The notes: generated from the letters alone by a model not told the origin. A DNA stretch of 64,000 nt from Alkalihalobacillus sp. AL-G (GCF_030643805.1 NZ_CP094656.1:4030001-4094000); one strand, 5' to 3'; positions 16,831-26,161 are shown, counted from the first letter of the stretch. Program-made: numbers and translations.

Positions 16831-17424
16831 TCAATCTATCTTTAAAATATCGGTTTGGGCATTGCTTTTGGAATAGTCCTCTTGAAGAATTCCATAGACA
16901 GCACAATCCTTGTATTGGTTCTTGGCATTACGGATCATATGTCTGATGATTCCTTCTTGTACCATTCCTGCTTTACTCATCACTTTCCCAGAAGCCCGAT
17001 TGTCGGTGTTATGTACTGCAGCGATTTTATGAATGTTCATATGCCTGAAGCCAAATTCCATAATCGCTCTTAACGCTTCCGTCCCATATCCCTGATTCCA
17101 CCATTCATATCCAATCGAATAACTTACCTCACAGTTTCCGGTGGTGTTGTCGAAATCATACAAATCGATTTCGCCGATCAATTTACCGTCAGCTTTCCTC
17201 TCAATTGCCCACCAACAAAATTCTTTATTGGCATAATCACATACTATCTTTGCTACCCTCTCAATTGTTTCCGAAACGTTCTTGTGTGCTGCATTAACCC
17301 GATTGTCAGATACACGTTCGTCTGAAAGCCAATGGTCAAAAACCTTTTGGGCATCTTGGAGTTCCATCTTTCTGAGGACCAATCGGTCGGTCTCTATTTT
17401 GGGGGTTCCTTTATAGTTGATCAT
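16831..17424 (-). CDS. GNAT-family N-acetyltransferase (RimJ/RimL-like)
   Basis: The 197-residue protein fits the Acetyltransf_3 type: ETDRLVLRKMELQDAQKVF at the start, then GEIDLYDFD, EVSYSIGYEWWNQGYGTEAL (the acetyl-CoA pyrophosphate loop) and NIHKIAAVHNTDNRASGKVM. Relatives acetylate ribosomal protein N-termini or small amines; the substrate here cannot be told. AGGTGA precedes the ATG by 5-6 bases. It stands alone, convergent with the decayed small genes. Confidence 0.85.
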   Translation of the reverse strand: MINYKGTPKIETDRLVLRKMELQDAQKVFDHWLSDERVSDNRVNAAHKNVSETIERVAKIVCDYANKEFCWWAIERKADGKLIGEIDLYDFDNTTGNCEVSYSIGYEWWNQGYGTEALRAIMEFGFRHMNIHKIAAVHNTDNRASGKVMSKAGMVQEGIIRHMIRNAKNQYKDCAVYGILQEDYSKSNAQTDILKID

Positions 17425-17460
17425 TCTGTCACCTGCTTTATTTCAAGTTTAATTAAAAAT

Positions 17461-17489
17461 AAAAAAGAGGCGTATGTGCCCCTTTTTTT
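17461..17489 (-). terminator. Terminator after the DinB-family gene
   Basis: AAAAAGAGGC and GCCCCTTTTTT flank a short loop; the minus-strand reading continues into an A/T-rich tail. It begins at the stop codon of the DinB-like gene. Confidence 0.6.
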
Positions 17490-17982
17490 ATCCTGATTTT
17501 ACCGAATCAAAGGTTTCAATGAGGTCCGTATCAGGCGGCGTATACCCGAGCTGTCTGCCTATTTTCACGATTTGTCCTTTATGATGGAACTCGTGAGTAG
17601 CCGTGTGAGTAAAAAGCCACAATGTCGTAAACTCCGCGTTTTCCCCACTTTTAAAGGTTACTGGAATCGAGTGATCGCATCTCCCTTTGAATTCATTCAA
17701 AAACTCATGTACCAGGTCATCCGTTTTCTTAAAAATCTGGCGCATTTCCTGTACGTTGTTGACGGACTCTGGTTTTATTTCGGGAAGTGATTTCCCAAGG
17801 GCACGACTCCCCAGCCATGCCCGATAACAATCGGCTACATGAGCATGCAAACTGCGTATAGAATCTCCACCAAAATTTTCTAGTTCTTTAACATAATCGG
17901 TAGGTGACAACGTTTCGCAATAACGAAATAATGATTCTCTTGTACGTTGGATCCAATCATACTGAGTAATGAATAATTCCAT
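17488..17982 (-). CDS. DinB-family (YfiT-like) putative metal-dependent protein
   Basis: The protein has 164 residues. The DinB four-helix bundle is indicated by an N-terminal W/L pattern, a first His in SLHAHVADCYRAW and the paired His of HTATHEFHHKGQIVKIGRQLG, which together form the usual divalent-metal site. Some family members are bacillithiol- or mycothiol-dependent transferases; others have no known activity. The ATG at 17982 is chosen because AAGGAG lies about 8 bases upstream, whereas the in-frame ATG at 18003 has none. It is monocistronic. Confidence 0.8.
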   Translation of the reverse strand: MELFITQYDWIQRTRESLFRYCETLSPTDYVKELENFGGDSIRSLHAHVADCYRAWLGSRALGKSLPEIKPESVNNVQEMRQIFKKTDDLVHEFLNEFKGRCDHSIPVTFKSGENAEFTTLWLFTHTATHEFHHKGQIVKIGRQLGYTPPDTDLIETFDSVKSG

Positions 17983-18256
17983 CTTTCTCTCTCCTTCATG
18001 CAATAATATTTAACCAATCTTCTAGGTTACTGTAGTCATACTTCCGCCGAGCCTGTCCCTCTATTCAAATTCACTATTGGAAGTTATTCCACAAACGAAG
18101 GAGAAATCCTTTGAAACTTTTATTTGACAAACCTACCTTTAGCATGAAAACTTCCTCCATAACGGCTCATTCTTTAAGTAATACCCACGTTTATAGGTAA
18201 TATCCTCCATTCACAAGCGCTCGGTAGAATAATTTCAAAAAAATAATTTACAATCC

Positions 18257-18316
18257 TTGACAGGACACCTTATAGTGTCATATTATGAAAATATCACAAT
18301 ACGACACCAATTGGTG
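18257..18316 (+). promoter_or_regulatory. Promoter and likely operator of the ArsR-SRPBCC-DoxX operon
   Basis: TTGACA (18257-18262) and TATTAT (18281-18286) are separated by 18 bases. The spacer contains the inverted repeat GACAC-N6-GTGTC (18264-18279). A second, perfect 12-bp palindrome CACCAATTGGTG lies at 18305-18316, downstream of the -10. Both could be bound by the first gene product, an ArsR-family repressor, giving autoregulation. Confidence 0.65.
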
Positions 18317-18351
18317 ACCAAACAACCGAAAAAGATGAGGAGAAGGGTGAT

Positions 18352-18687
18352 TTGAAAAAGAAAAATGAGACGAGGGACGTTTATAGTGCCGTTGCCGATC
18401 CAACCCGGCGTGAGCTGATTCGTTTATTGGCTGATGCTGAGGAGTTGCCCCTCCATAAGTTAACAGCACATTTTCAAATAGGGCGTACAGCGGTTTCCAA
18501 ACATTTGGTTATTTTAAAGGATGTTGATTTGGTAAAGGACCGAAAAGTCGGGCGGGAAACCCGCTATCGTCTGAATGCCGAGCCGCTCTTGGAAATCGAA
18601 GACTGGGTATCTTATTACACGAAATTCTGGAGGGAAAGAGCAGATCTTTTACGTCAATTATTGCAGGAGGAGAAAAATGAAACCTGA
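18352..18687 (+). CDS. ArsR/SmtB-family winged-helix repressor
   Basis: The 111-residue protein has the ArsR pattern: DPTRRELIRLLADAEELPLHKL, then recognition helix QIGRTAVSKHLVILKDVDLV and wing GRETRYRLNAEPL. No Cys/His metal motif of the alpha-3 type is present, so it is probably not a metal sensor. The SRPBCC-linked subgroup (SdpR-like) usually represses its own operon. A TTG start follows GGAGAAGGGTGAT. Its end overlaps the SRPBCC gene by 11 bases, so the two are translationally coupled. Confidence 0.88.
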   Translation: MKKKNETRDVYSAVADPTRRELIRLLADAEELPLHKLTAHFQIGRTAVSKHLVILKDVDLVKDRKVGRETRYRLNAEPLLEIEDWVSYYTKFWRERADLLRQLLQEEKNET

Positions 18688-19078
18688 AATTTCACTGGAC
18701 TTTCAATATGCAAGTCCGATCGAAAAGGTATGGCATGCTTTAACCGATTCAAACATGTTGGCGAAATGGGTGATGGAAAACAATTTCAAACCGATCGTCG
18801 GCTATAAATTCCAGTTTCGTACAGAGCCGAATAAGTATTGGGATGGAATTGTCGATTCCGAAGTGCTCGTTGTGGAGGAGCCTTACAAGTTATCTTACAC
18901 ATGGGTGACTGCAGGGGAAAACACAAAGGTTACATGGACACTGAAAAAAAATGGTGATATCACTCATTTGCATCTCGAACATACCGGATTCAAAAGTGAG
19001 AGCCTATCGTACAATGGGGCGAAATATGGCTGGGTGAAAATGAGCAGCGAGCTCAAAAAGTTGTTAGCGGAATATTAA
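18677..19078 (+). CDS. SRPBCC (AHSA1-type) ligand-binding domain protein
   Basis: The 133-residue protein shows the START/AHSA1 pattern: YASPIEKVWHALTDSNMLAKW near the start, GYKFQF, a central YKLSYTWV and the C-terminal helix YGWVKMSSELKKLLAEY. Such proteins bind hydrophobic ligands and are commonly encoded right after an ArsR-type repressor. The ATG at 18677 is used because GGAGGAG lies 6 bases upstream inside the repressor gene. A ligand-sensing or detoxifying role is inferred. Confidence 0.85.
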   Translation: MKPEISLDFQYASPIEKVWHALTDSNMLAKWVMENNFKPIVGYKFQFRTEPNKYWDGIVDSEVLVVEEPYKLSYTWVTAGENTKVTWTLKKNGDITHLHLEHTGFKSESLSYNGAKYGWVKMSSELKKLLAEY

Positions 19079-19109
19079 AAATCGTATGAAATTTGAGGAG
19101 GAGAATTCA

Positions 19110-19478
19110 ATGACTGTAATTTCAATCGTTCTTCAAAGTTTGTTGGCAGCTTATTTTGCATTCTCAGGCATCGCAAAGGTAATTGGTGCTAAATACTGGG
19201 CTGACATTTTTGATAACCTTAAACTGCCTCAATGGTTTCGTTCCGTCACAGGCTTCGTCCAGTTAATCGGAGCAACTGTACTTGTCATCGGCTACTGGTA
19301 TGAGGGGGTAGTCGTATGGGCAGGCATCTGGCTGGGAATTACGATGCTCCTGGCGTGCCTGGCACATCTCAGGGTAAAAGACCCGTTCGGTAAAACGGCA
19401 CCCGCTATCTTATTTCTTGTATTAGTCCTCACACTATTCGTAATGAATGCAAATGACCTGGTGCTTCCCTTATCGTAA
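19110..19478 (+). CDS. DoxX-like integral membrane protein
   Basis: The 122-residue protein has four hydrophobic helices. The family block FAFSGIAKVIGAKYWADIFDNLKLP near the N-terminus and GAGI/GLLL-type helices match DoxX-like (DoxX_2) proteins. Members often accompany SRPBCC/ArsR genes; a role in redox or solvent stress has been proposed. The ATG at 19110 has GAGGAGGAG 7 bases upstream, so the ATG at 19086 is not used. It is the last gene of the operon, 31 bases after the SRPBCC gene. Confidence 0.8.
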   Translation: MTVISIVLQSLLAAYFAFSGIAKVIGAKYWADIFDNLKLPQWFRSVTGFVQLIGATVLVIGYWYEGVVVWAGIWLGITMLLACLAHLRVKDPFGKTAPAILFLVLVLTLFVMNANDLVLPLS

Positions 19479-19546
19479 AATAGCTTAGTAAATTCGATTA
19501 ATGACTAATTGAATTGACAACTGGTTCCTGCTTGATTCATAATCAC

Positions 19547-19582
19547 AAAACAACCGTTCCATGCAAGGGGCGGCTGTTTTCT
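19547..19582 (+). terminator. Terminator of the ArsR-SRPBCC-DoxX operon
   Basis: AAAACAACCG...CGGCTGTTTT forms a G/C-containing stem over an ATGCAA loop and ends in TTTTCTT, about 70 bases after the DoxX stop codon. Confidence 0.7.
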
Positions 19583-19708
19583 TATCAAGGCCATGATACA
19601 GGAGCAATGTAGGCTTCCCTTTTCCGTTTCAGAATGAGGGTTAGCCAATTAAGTAAGGGGTACCACCAACATGTAACGGAAATATAATACGGGGCATTCT
19701 TCGGAACA

Positions 19709-19746
19709 TAAAAGCCGATAATCCTTACGCTACGATAATCGGCTTT
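19709..19746 (-). terminator. Terminator of the YibE/F operon
   Basis: On the minus strand AAAGCCGATTA pairs perfectly with TAATCGGCTTT across a 15-nt loop, and TAT follows. It is about 70 bases after the last YibE/F stop codon. Confidence 0.7.
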
Positions 19747-19816
19747 GGTATTGTATGGAACTACTATTTGTTTTTGGTTTCATTATAAGTCGATAAGTTA
19801 CCACTTATTATAAAGT

Positions 19817-20593
19817 CTATCTAGATCGCTCGTTCTTCTCTCTTGTTCTCACTAGAGAGTATGCAGTAATCCAGGAAGTAATAGGTATAACTAAAGCAAC
19901 ACCAATTCCTGCACAAAGGATCGTTATCATTTCACCGGTAAATACTTTTGAATTTACAATTTCTCCAATAGAATAAGATAATTCTTTAAACCAGATCAAC
20001 AGTGCCAGATAGCCTCCAAAAAAGGCAAAAAATAACGTATTCGTATTTGTTCCTAAGATATCCCTTCCAATCATTAATCCAGATGTAAATAATTCTTTCC
20101 TGCTTATCAATGGATTATGATAAATTATTTCACGCATAGGAGATGTAATAGAAATGGCGATATCTGTTATGGCACCAATGGTACTCATGATAATCATGGC
20201 GGCGCCGACTTTCACAAAATCTACTCCAATGTAAAGTGAAAATATGCTCAGCTCCTCTATTCCCTCTTCACTAAATCCCTGAATCATAGTATTCTCTGTT
20301 ACTATAACAATAAAAAAGATTAAAATAGTGATCGTTATAATAGTAGAAGTAAATGCTGTGATTGTTTTGTTATTAAAGTTATTAATGAAAAAGAGGGTAA
20401 TACAACTAATGATTGTACTTGCAATCAGTGTTAAGATAATTGGATCAGCATTGGGATCAGTCATAAAAAGTATTGTCATGAAGAGTACGCAAAAGTTGAA
20501 GAATAAAGCAATGAAAGACCGTGCTCCTTTACTTCCTCCAATAAGTATCATCAATAAAAATAAAATGATTGCTAGCCATACTAATACATTCAT
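19817..20593 (-). CDS. YibE/F-family membrane protein (YibF half)
   Basis: The 258-residue protein is very hydrophobic, with about seven helices. The family signatures MIIMSTIGAITDIAISITSP and SGLMIGRDILGTNTNTLFFA are clear. YibE/F proteins are predicted transporters of unknown substrate. The start overlaps the stop of the preceding YibE/F gene by 4 bases (ATGA), so the two are translationally coupled and likely form one transporter. Confidence 0.85.
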   Translation of the reverse strand: MNVLVWLAIILFLLMILIGGSKGARSFIALFFNFCVLFMTILFMTDPNADPIILTLIASTIISCITLFFINNFNNKTITAFTSTIITITILIFFIVIVTENTMIQGFSEEGIEELSIFSLYIGVDFVKVGAAMIIMSTIGAITDIAISITSPMREIIYHNPLISRKELFTSGLMIGRDILGTNTNTLFFAFFGGYLALLIWFKELSYSIGEIVNSKVFTGEMITILCAGIGVALVIPITSWITAYSLVRTREKNERSR

Positions 20594-21729
20594 AACCTCG
20601 CCCTCTTTCGATTAACGAAAAAGATGGCAGTATATAGACCAATCGGAATTGTTAAAACAATTCCAATACCACCAGCTAGTGCTCGAGCCAACTCTAATGA
20701 AAGATTTATGGAGAGAGTAAACGATAATGGAGAATCATTCTTCAAATACAATATAAGCGCGGGAATGGAACCACTTATATAGGCAAAAAACAAAATGTTT
20801 GTCATGGTTCCCATAATATCTTTTCCGATATCCATTCCTGAAGTTCTAAGTGCATCTACCGATATGTTGTTATTCTTTTCATATAATCCAAAGATAGAAG
20901 AAGACATGGTAATCGCCACATCCATTACGGCTCCTAAAGATCCGATTAATAACCCTGCCATAAACACCAATTGAGGAGGACGTGTTAAAAATTGCATTTC
21001 TTCATATCGAAGACCATTCTCGGAAGTTAATGACATCACAAGATAGGTAATGGCAAACGAAACAAAGGTTCCTAGTAGAGTTGCCGCAATTGCTGCGTAT
21101 GATTTTTCATTAAAGCCGTTAGTGAGAACCAAAGAAAAGACAGTAAATAAAATAACACTGATGCCGGATGCCCATAACAAACTTATGTTTGAAGTATTCA
21201 TATAGATATCTAATGCATAAGATAACAGAGCAGCATTGACGACCAAACTTATTATCGAAAAAAATCCTTGCTTTTTTCCGATGACAAGTAAAGTAAAGAT
21301 AAAAATCCATGCTATGATCACAACATATTTATCACGTTTTACGTCCTTTATGGTTCCAGTTAAATCTGAATCTGCATTTGCTTTTTTATCAATTGAAACA
21401 AACAGCTCATTTCCAGCATGGTATTCTTGATCGTAGGCTCCTGATGAAGAATATTCGTTGGTTAGATGGATAAGCTGTCCTTTTTTTTCTCCATTTTGTA
21501 ACTCGGCTTTTATATGCTGAGTGAAAAGATGATCTTCATTATTATTCATATCAATGATTTCAGTTGTATCTTTCAAATTCGTTTCAACGATTTTGGCTAT
21601 TGGCCGTTCATAGAAAGAATAATTGTTATTAACAAAGAAAACAGAACCGGCAAAACAAAGTGCTAGAATGATGTATAAAAGGATTTTTTTGTAAGTTGTT
21701 TTTTTGAATTTGTTGATGGTAATACCCAA
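20590..21729 (-). CDS. YibE/F-family membrane protein with N-terminal soluble domain
   Basis: The protein has about 379 residues: one membrane helix near the N-terminus, an extracytoplasmic OB-like region (about 35-120) and then seven helices. The motifs GSLGAVMDVAITMSSSIFGL and SGMDIGKDIMGTMTNILFFA match the family. A TTG at 21729 is the likely start, because AGTTGGAGG lies 7 bases upstream; the earlier in-frame ATG at 21771 has no ribosome binding site. It is paired with the second YibE/F gene. The transported substrate is unknown. Confidence 0.82.
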   Translation of the reverse strand: MGITINKFKKTTYKKILLYIILALCFAGSVFFVNNNYSFYERPIAKIVETNLKDTTEIIDMNNNEDHLFTQHIKAELQNGEKKGQLIHLTNEYSSSGAYDQEYHAGNELFVSIDKKANADSDLTGTIKDVKRDKYVVIIAWIFIFTLLVIGKKQGFFSIISLVVNAALLSYALDIYMNTSNISLLWASGISVILFTVFSLVLTNGFNEKSYAAIAATLLGTFVSFAITYLVMSLTSENGLRYEEMQFLTRPPQLVFMAGLLIGSLGAVMDVAITMSSSIFGLYEKNNNISVDALRTSGMDIGKDIMGTMTNILFFAYISGSIPALILYLKNDSPLSFTLSINLSLELARALAGGIGIVLTIPIGLYTAIFFVNRKRARL

Positions 21730-22084
21730 ATAAAAACCTCCAACTATGGTGTGAAATCCAGTGTTTATCATTTAAACGGTTTAACAGACCGATGATACAT
21801 TTTCTTCTTAATTATTCTTTTTCTCGAATAACAACAATAACCACTGCCAATATTGAGCAAGGTTGTATCCACGATTTTAAAAGTGTTGGCTACATATTTA
21901 GTTAATAAACCTTTGGTTGTAACCACATATCGTCAACCCTAATCAAACTAATATAGTTAATAATGTAAGGTAATAAACTTAAACTCTTATTCCATCATAT
22001 ATTCCATCAAAATTTATATCAATATTATAAGTGCTCGGAATTACATATGAGATTCAACATATTACATATTTACATTAGATAAGA
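21730..22084. other. AT-rich intergenic region
   Basis: This gap holds the promoter of the YibE/F operon and otherwise nothing I can name. There is no open frame with a ribosome binding site, and composition is strongly AT-rich. Confidence 0.4.
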
Positions 22085-22114
22085 AAACGGCTCGTGTCTA
22101 TTCACGTGCCGTTT
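22085..22114 (-). terminator. Terminator of the RlmI-like gene
   Basis: AAACGGC-N2-GTG and CACGTGCCGTTT form a stem with a short loop; TTTTCTT follows on the minus strand. Confidence 0.65.
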
Positions 22115-22164
22115 ATAAGATCATTTATCAATTTACAGTACAGGCGGAGGTTTTGTTCAATCAG

Positions 22165-23364
22165 CTATCCTTTGATTTTCTTGATGATTGCAACCTTCAG
22201 GTAGTCGCCTTCAGGAAATGCTTTGATCGTTTTGAAGTCCTTCGGGAGTGAGAATTCATTCAGAAGTTTATAGGACCCGTTCATTTCTTTAAATGCTTGT
22301 ACAATGAATTGCTTGAACTTTTTCATATCAAAGCCAGCATAGTTTGTTGAGGCTACAATCGTACCGTTGTCTTCGGTAATGGCGATTGCCTCTTTTAAAA
22401 GGTCCTTATAATCCTTCGCAACACTGAAGCGGTGCTTTTTCGATCGCGCAAAGCTTGGCGGATCGAGAATAACCATATCAAACTTCAAATTATTCCGTTT
22501 CACATACTTAAAATAGTTGAAAACGTCCATGACACGGATATCATGGGCTTCATAGTCGATACCATTAACACTGAACTGCTCGATGGTTTTGCTCAAGCTT
22601 CGTTTCGCAAGGTCGACACTTGTCGTTTTTGAAGACCCACCGAGAGCGGCAAACACCGAAAAGGCACCAGTATATGAGAACGTATTTAGAACCGTTTTAC
22701 CGTTCGAATACTGATCACGTATCGCCTTTCTTACCTCCCGTTGATCAAGAAAAACGCCGACCATCGCCCCATCATTCAAGTAAACAGAGAAGTTTACGCC
22801 ATTTTCTTTAACAATAATCGGAAACTCTCCACGTTCACCTGTTACAAAATCATCCTCATCCATATACTGGCCCTTTTGATCGAACCGCTTCTTCTGATAA
22901 ATCGCCTTATACTCAACGAGCCGATCTAACGATTCCAGCACGTTCTCCTTAAACGTGTAAATACCCTCGCTGTACCAATTGATCACATAGTAACCATCGA
23001 AATAATCAATTGTGAATCCACCGATTCCATCGCCTTCCCCGTTAAATACCCGGAATGCAGTCGTATTTGGGTCATTGAAAAAGGAACTTCGAAAATCGAG
23101 AGCATCTTGGATTTTACGATCAAAAAAATCCTGGTCGATCGCTTCATGTTCCTTTTGCGTCAGAATCCAACCGTAGCCTTTATTTTGCTCGCCGTAGTAC
23201 CCTTTTCCGATAAATCGTCCCTTATCATCGATGACTTTAAGAAGCGTTCCTTCCTCTTGAAGGTCCTGAAGGTTAAGTATCGCATCCTTAAAAAGCAGCG
23301 GGTAGCCGCTTGAGAATTTATTACTGAACTTTGATTTAATTGTTACTGTCGTTTCACTGATCAT
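22165..23364 (-). CDS. RlmI-like 23S rRNA (cytosine-C5) methyltransferase, YwbD type
   Basis: The protein has about 399 residues. An N-terminal PUA domain (about 1-75, SGYPLLFKDAI ... GKGYYGEQNKGYGW) is followed by an RNA-binding insert and a Rossmann methyltransferase domain: VLNTFSYTGAFSVFAALGG (SAM motif I), TTSVDLAKRS, and the catalytic-loop block LDPPSFARSK. E. coli RlmI methylates C1962 of 23S rRNA; the B. subtilis relative is YwbD. The second in-frame ATG (23364) is preferred, since the AGGATG around the first can serve as its ribosome binding site. It is monocistronic. Confidence 0.82.
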   Translation of the reverse strand: MISETTVTIKSKFSNKFSSGYPLLFKDAILNLQDLQEEGTLLKVIDDKGRFIGKGYYGEQNKGYGWILTQKEHEAIDQDFFDRKIQDALDFRSSFFNDPNTTAFRVFNGEGDGIGGFTIDYFDGYYVINWYSEGIYTFKENVLESLDRLVEYKAIYQKKRFDQKGQYMDEDDFVTGERGEFPIIVKENGVNFSVYLNDGAMVGVFLDQREVRKAIRDQYSNGKTVLNTFSYTGAFSVFAALGGSSKTTSVDLAKRSLSKTIEQFSVNGIDYEAHDIRVMDVFNYFKYVKRNNLKFDMVILDPPSFARSKKHRFSVAKDYKDLLKEAIAITEDNGTIVASTNYAGFDMKKFKQFIVQAFKEMNGSYKLLNEFSLPKDFKTIKAFPEGDYLKVAIIKKIKG

Positions 23365-23632
23365 GCAAGACATCCTAACTATTTAAATTTCGAATCTCCC
23401 TCTATCCTATCACGTTCTACATGACTATATGAAATCCAGATGAATTGGCTGAATCCAGGAAAAATTCCCTTTTAATACTATAATTTCTAACGCGGACTTA
23501 GAATATTCTGTATAATTAAGATTAGCTAAGCTATTTAAACAGAAGCTGGGTTTCACCTTTATAGGAATTTGGAAAAGAAGTAACTAGTAGTTCTTATAAA
23601 ATAAAAGAACTGCGATACGAGGAGTGATATAC

Positions 23633-24013
23633 ATGGAAAAGATAATTCAAAGAATTGGACAAGTATCAATCCCTGTCCATAACATGAAGGGTGCGATTGA
23701 GTTTTACGAAACAAAGCTCGGCCTACAACAGTTGTTCAGCACTGATAATATGGCGTTTTTTGATTGTAATGGGATTCGACTGCTGTTAAGCATTCCTGAA
23801 AAGGAAGAATTCGATCACCCGAGCTCAATAGTCTATTTTCAAGTGGAGAATATCCACCAATCCTTTGACAATCTTGTCACTGAAGATGTAACCTTTGTCG
23901 GTAAACCGCACATGGCTGCAAAAATGGGGCAAACCGAAACGTGGATGGCATTTTTTAAGGATCCTGATGGAAATACTCACGCGTTGATGAGTGAGGTTCA
24001 AATCGAAAGCTGA
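23633..24013 (+). CDS. VOC-superfamily (glyoxalase/dioxygenase-fold) protein
   Basis: The 126-residue protein has paired beta-alpha-beta-beta-beta modules: IGQVSIPVHNMKGAIEFYETKLGL, FFDCNGIRLLLSIP, VYFQVENIHQSFDNL and FFKDPDGNTHALMSE. A possible metal-binding His and Glu are present in the second half. Substrates of this family range from methylglyoxal conjugates to antibiotics, and nothing here decides. GAGGAG lies 8 bases before the ATG. Confidence 0.82.
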   Translation: MEKIIQRIGQVSIPVHNMKGAIEFYETKLGLQQLFSTDNMAFFDCNGIRLLLSIPEKEEFDHPSSIVYFQVENIHQSFDNLVTEDVTFVGKPHMAAKMGQTETWMAFFKDPDGNTHALMSEVQIES

Positions 24014-24076
24014 ACCGATTAAGGCGATTTGACCGTTACCGCATGAAAAAGGGATTTCCGAGTCAAAAAATCAATT

Positions 24077-24190
24077 TTCGCGTGAAACGCTGTCCGTTTC
24101 GCGTGTAAAATGAAATTTTCGCGTCATAGCCCCTATGTGTTCTCGTCTAATTTTCATTTTTCTTCGCCTAAGATTCAATTCTCTCGTTTA
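24077..24190 (-). repeat. Periodic ACGCGAAA-type repeat array
   Basis: On the plus strand TTTCGCGT-like motifs recur at about 24077, 24098, 24118, 24140, 24163 and 24182, i.e. every 20-22 bases. Read on the minus strand the core is GCGAAA, as in the arrays at 34841 and 54125. There is no coding potential. Confidence 0.6.
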
Positions 24191-24246
24191 ACAAGGAGTA
24201 CCACTTCCTCTCGGAAGACTTGTACCTCTTTTACATCCTTTGACGA

Positions 24247-24298
24247 CAAAAAATCCCCAATCAGGAAGAAATGCGCTGCCTACCTGTGGGGATTTTTT
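24247..24298 (-). terminator. Terminator of the M6 protease gene (bidirectional)
   Basis: AAAAAATCCCCA and its complement close a long loop that contains an inner CAGG/CCTG pair. Six T follow on either strand, so it can serve both the VOC gene and the convergent protease gene. Confidence 0.8.
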
Positions 24299-24319
24299 CT
24301 GAATTAAACTGCGGTTTTA

Positions 24320-26161
24320 TTAATTATTCGATTCGTTCGTATCATAGTAGAATTTGGCTGTAACTGAACCATCTTCATTTTCTACGATGTCGGTTACATG
24401 GATTCCGGAATCAGCAGGTGTATCTCCATTGCCCTTCCAGAAGTAATAGGATCCTGTATGGACATTACCAGACACTGGTGTGATTTCATCCCCTGTCTTA
24501 AAGAAGTCCCCTGAATCCCCACGGTTCACATACTTCTCAAGATCATATTCCCCATCCGCTTGAAGTACAGATAAACCGTAATGTGTGACAACTGTTCCAT
24601 CACTAGCTGTTTGTGATTGGTTGTATTGAAAACGCTTGTTCATCCAGTTTTCCACATTGTTCGGGCGGAATCCGGCTGTTTGATAAAGACTGATGATATT
24701 TTCATCGACATGCCATGATACTAAGCCATGAGAGCCTTCACCTTGACGGATCAAGCCTTTGTTAAAGCCTTCTTGCTGAACATTTTCAAATAGGAAATAC
24801 TCAGTGCCATTCGATCCAGGCACTTCCATTTTTACAATACCATTATCTGCATCTGCGCCACTGATTGCTGGTAGTGTAATTTCCTGGACACCATCTGCAG
24901 GTGTTACATCGATTGGGTCTACCCATCCTAAGAAAATCTTCGAGAATGGATCAAAATGTGTCGGAGAGTTTCCGGAATACGCGGGTGCATTCGGATAACG
25001 CATCCAAGAACCGCCCGCCATCATTGAATAGTTTCCGACTCCTTCAGATGTGTAAGCAGTGTCATAAAAGTCTGGTAATCCAAGCGCGTGACCAAATTCA
25101 TGCGCGTAAACCCCAGTTTGTGCTGGGAATGGCCCAGATACGTGTTCTTCATCATAACCACCCGTTTCAAGGTTATAGCCTGAAACGTTTCCGCCAATCG
25201 CCGGCTGGATGTTGTAGTTGTCTACAACGACTCCATCATACGTCATATCTTCAGCGATCGTTTCGTTGATCCATTCATTCACACCAACACCTTCATATGC
25301 AGGTGTAGTTTTACCAGTTTCATAGTACTTTCCGTAGTAGAGTGCACTTAAGAGGTTCCATTTATGAGACCAGATTTGTGCAGGGTCTCTACTAAATTCT
25401 GCCCCTGTTGCTTCATGGACAACAAAAATATTTGGAACTTCCCCGTCTACTGCATATTGTGAAAAGTCAATTTGATCATCGGCTGCCTTTAGCAGGTCAC
25501 GGACAAGCTCACCCATATGAGCATAGCCGTTGTCATTCCCGTATACGTAAGTACCATTTTCTGCATACTTACCAGTTTGATCCAAGTAGTAGGAAGCACC
25601 CTTTGGAAGCTCTACCCAAGCAAAATCAGTATCTTCCTTCCTAACTAAATCTACACTGCCATAGCTGGATTCTGTGTAGGCATTTTGCATTGTCCGATTG
25701 GTCGGTGCTTGCTCACCATTAAACTCTGCATACTCCTTGAATACATCTAACTCATATGGATTGTACTCGGTTCCGAAAATCAAATCCTCATAATAATGAG
25801 CAGGAATCTGTCCTTCATAATCCCCTTTAGGCTCATCACTATCCTTATATTTTGCTAGAATGACAAGAACCGGGATATCCCCTTTTGCATCTTGATAGGC
25901 AACGTGATTATCACCTGGCTGTTGAAACTTTGCTCCCTGTTTAGCTGCTAATTTCTCAGCTGGGTCTGCTTTTGAAAGATCAACACCAAGATCTTTCGCT
26001 TTTTCAGCAAGTTCTGGTGTAACACCCACATAATCAGCAAGACTCAAATTATATGTACTTGCTTCTTCTTTCTTTTGCACATCAGGTGCAGAATAACCTG
26101 AAACTACTAAACTACCTGCTAACGATAGCACAACTGCTGACTTTGATAGGACCTTCAACAA
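24320..26161 (-). CDS. Secreted M6-family metalloprotease (immune inhibitor A-like)
   Basis: The pre-protein has about 613 residues. A signal peptide (VLSKSAVVLSLAGSLVVSGYS) is followed by a propeptide-like region and an M6 catalytic domain. The zinc motif HEFGHALGLPD lies near residue 354, with a downstream Met-turn-like NYSMMAGGSW. The C-terminal part is shorter than in B. thuringiensis InhA (about 800 residues). The TTG at 26161 is taken as start because GGGGAG lies 9 bases upstream. It would cleave extracellular proteins or peptides. The gene is monocistronic, with its own terminator. Confidence 0.87.
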   Translation of the reverse strand: MLKVLSKSAVVLSLAGSLVVSGYSAPDVQKKEEASTYNLSLADYVGVTPELAEKAKDLGVDLSKADPAEKLAAKQGAKFQQPGDNHVAYQDAKGDIPVLVILAKYKDSDEPKGDYEGQIPAHYYEDLIFGTEYNPYELDVFKEYAEFNGEQAPTNRTMQNAYTESSYGSVDLVRKEDTDFAWVELPKGASYYLDQTGKYAENGTYVYGNDNGYAHMGELVRDLLKAADDQIDFSQYAVDGEVPNIFVVHEATGAEFSRDPAQIWSHKWNLLSALYYGKYYETGKTTPAYEGVGVNEWINETIAEDMTYDGVVVDNYNIQPAIGGNVSGYNLETGGYDEEHVSGPFPAQTGVYAHEFGHALGLPDFYDTAYTSEGVGNYSMMAGGSWMRYPNAPAYSGNSPTHFDPFSKIFLGWVDPIDVTPADGVQEITLPAISGADADNGIVKMEVPGSNGTEYFLFENVQQEGFNKGLIRQGEGSHGLVSWHVDENIISLYQTAGFRPNNVENWMNKRFQYNQSQTASDGTVVTHYGLSVLQADGEYDLEKYVNRGDSGDFFKTGDEITPVSGNVHTGSYYFWKGNGDTPADSGIHVTDIVENEDGSVTAKFYYDTNESNN

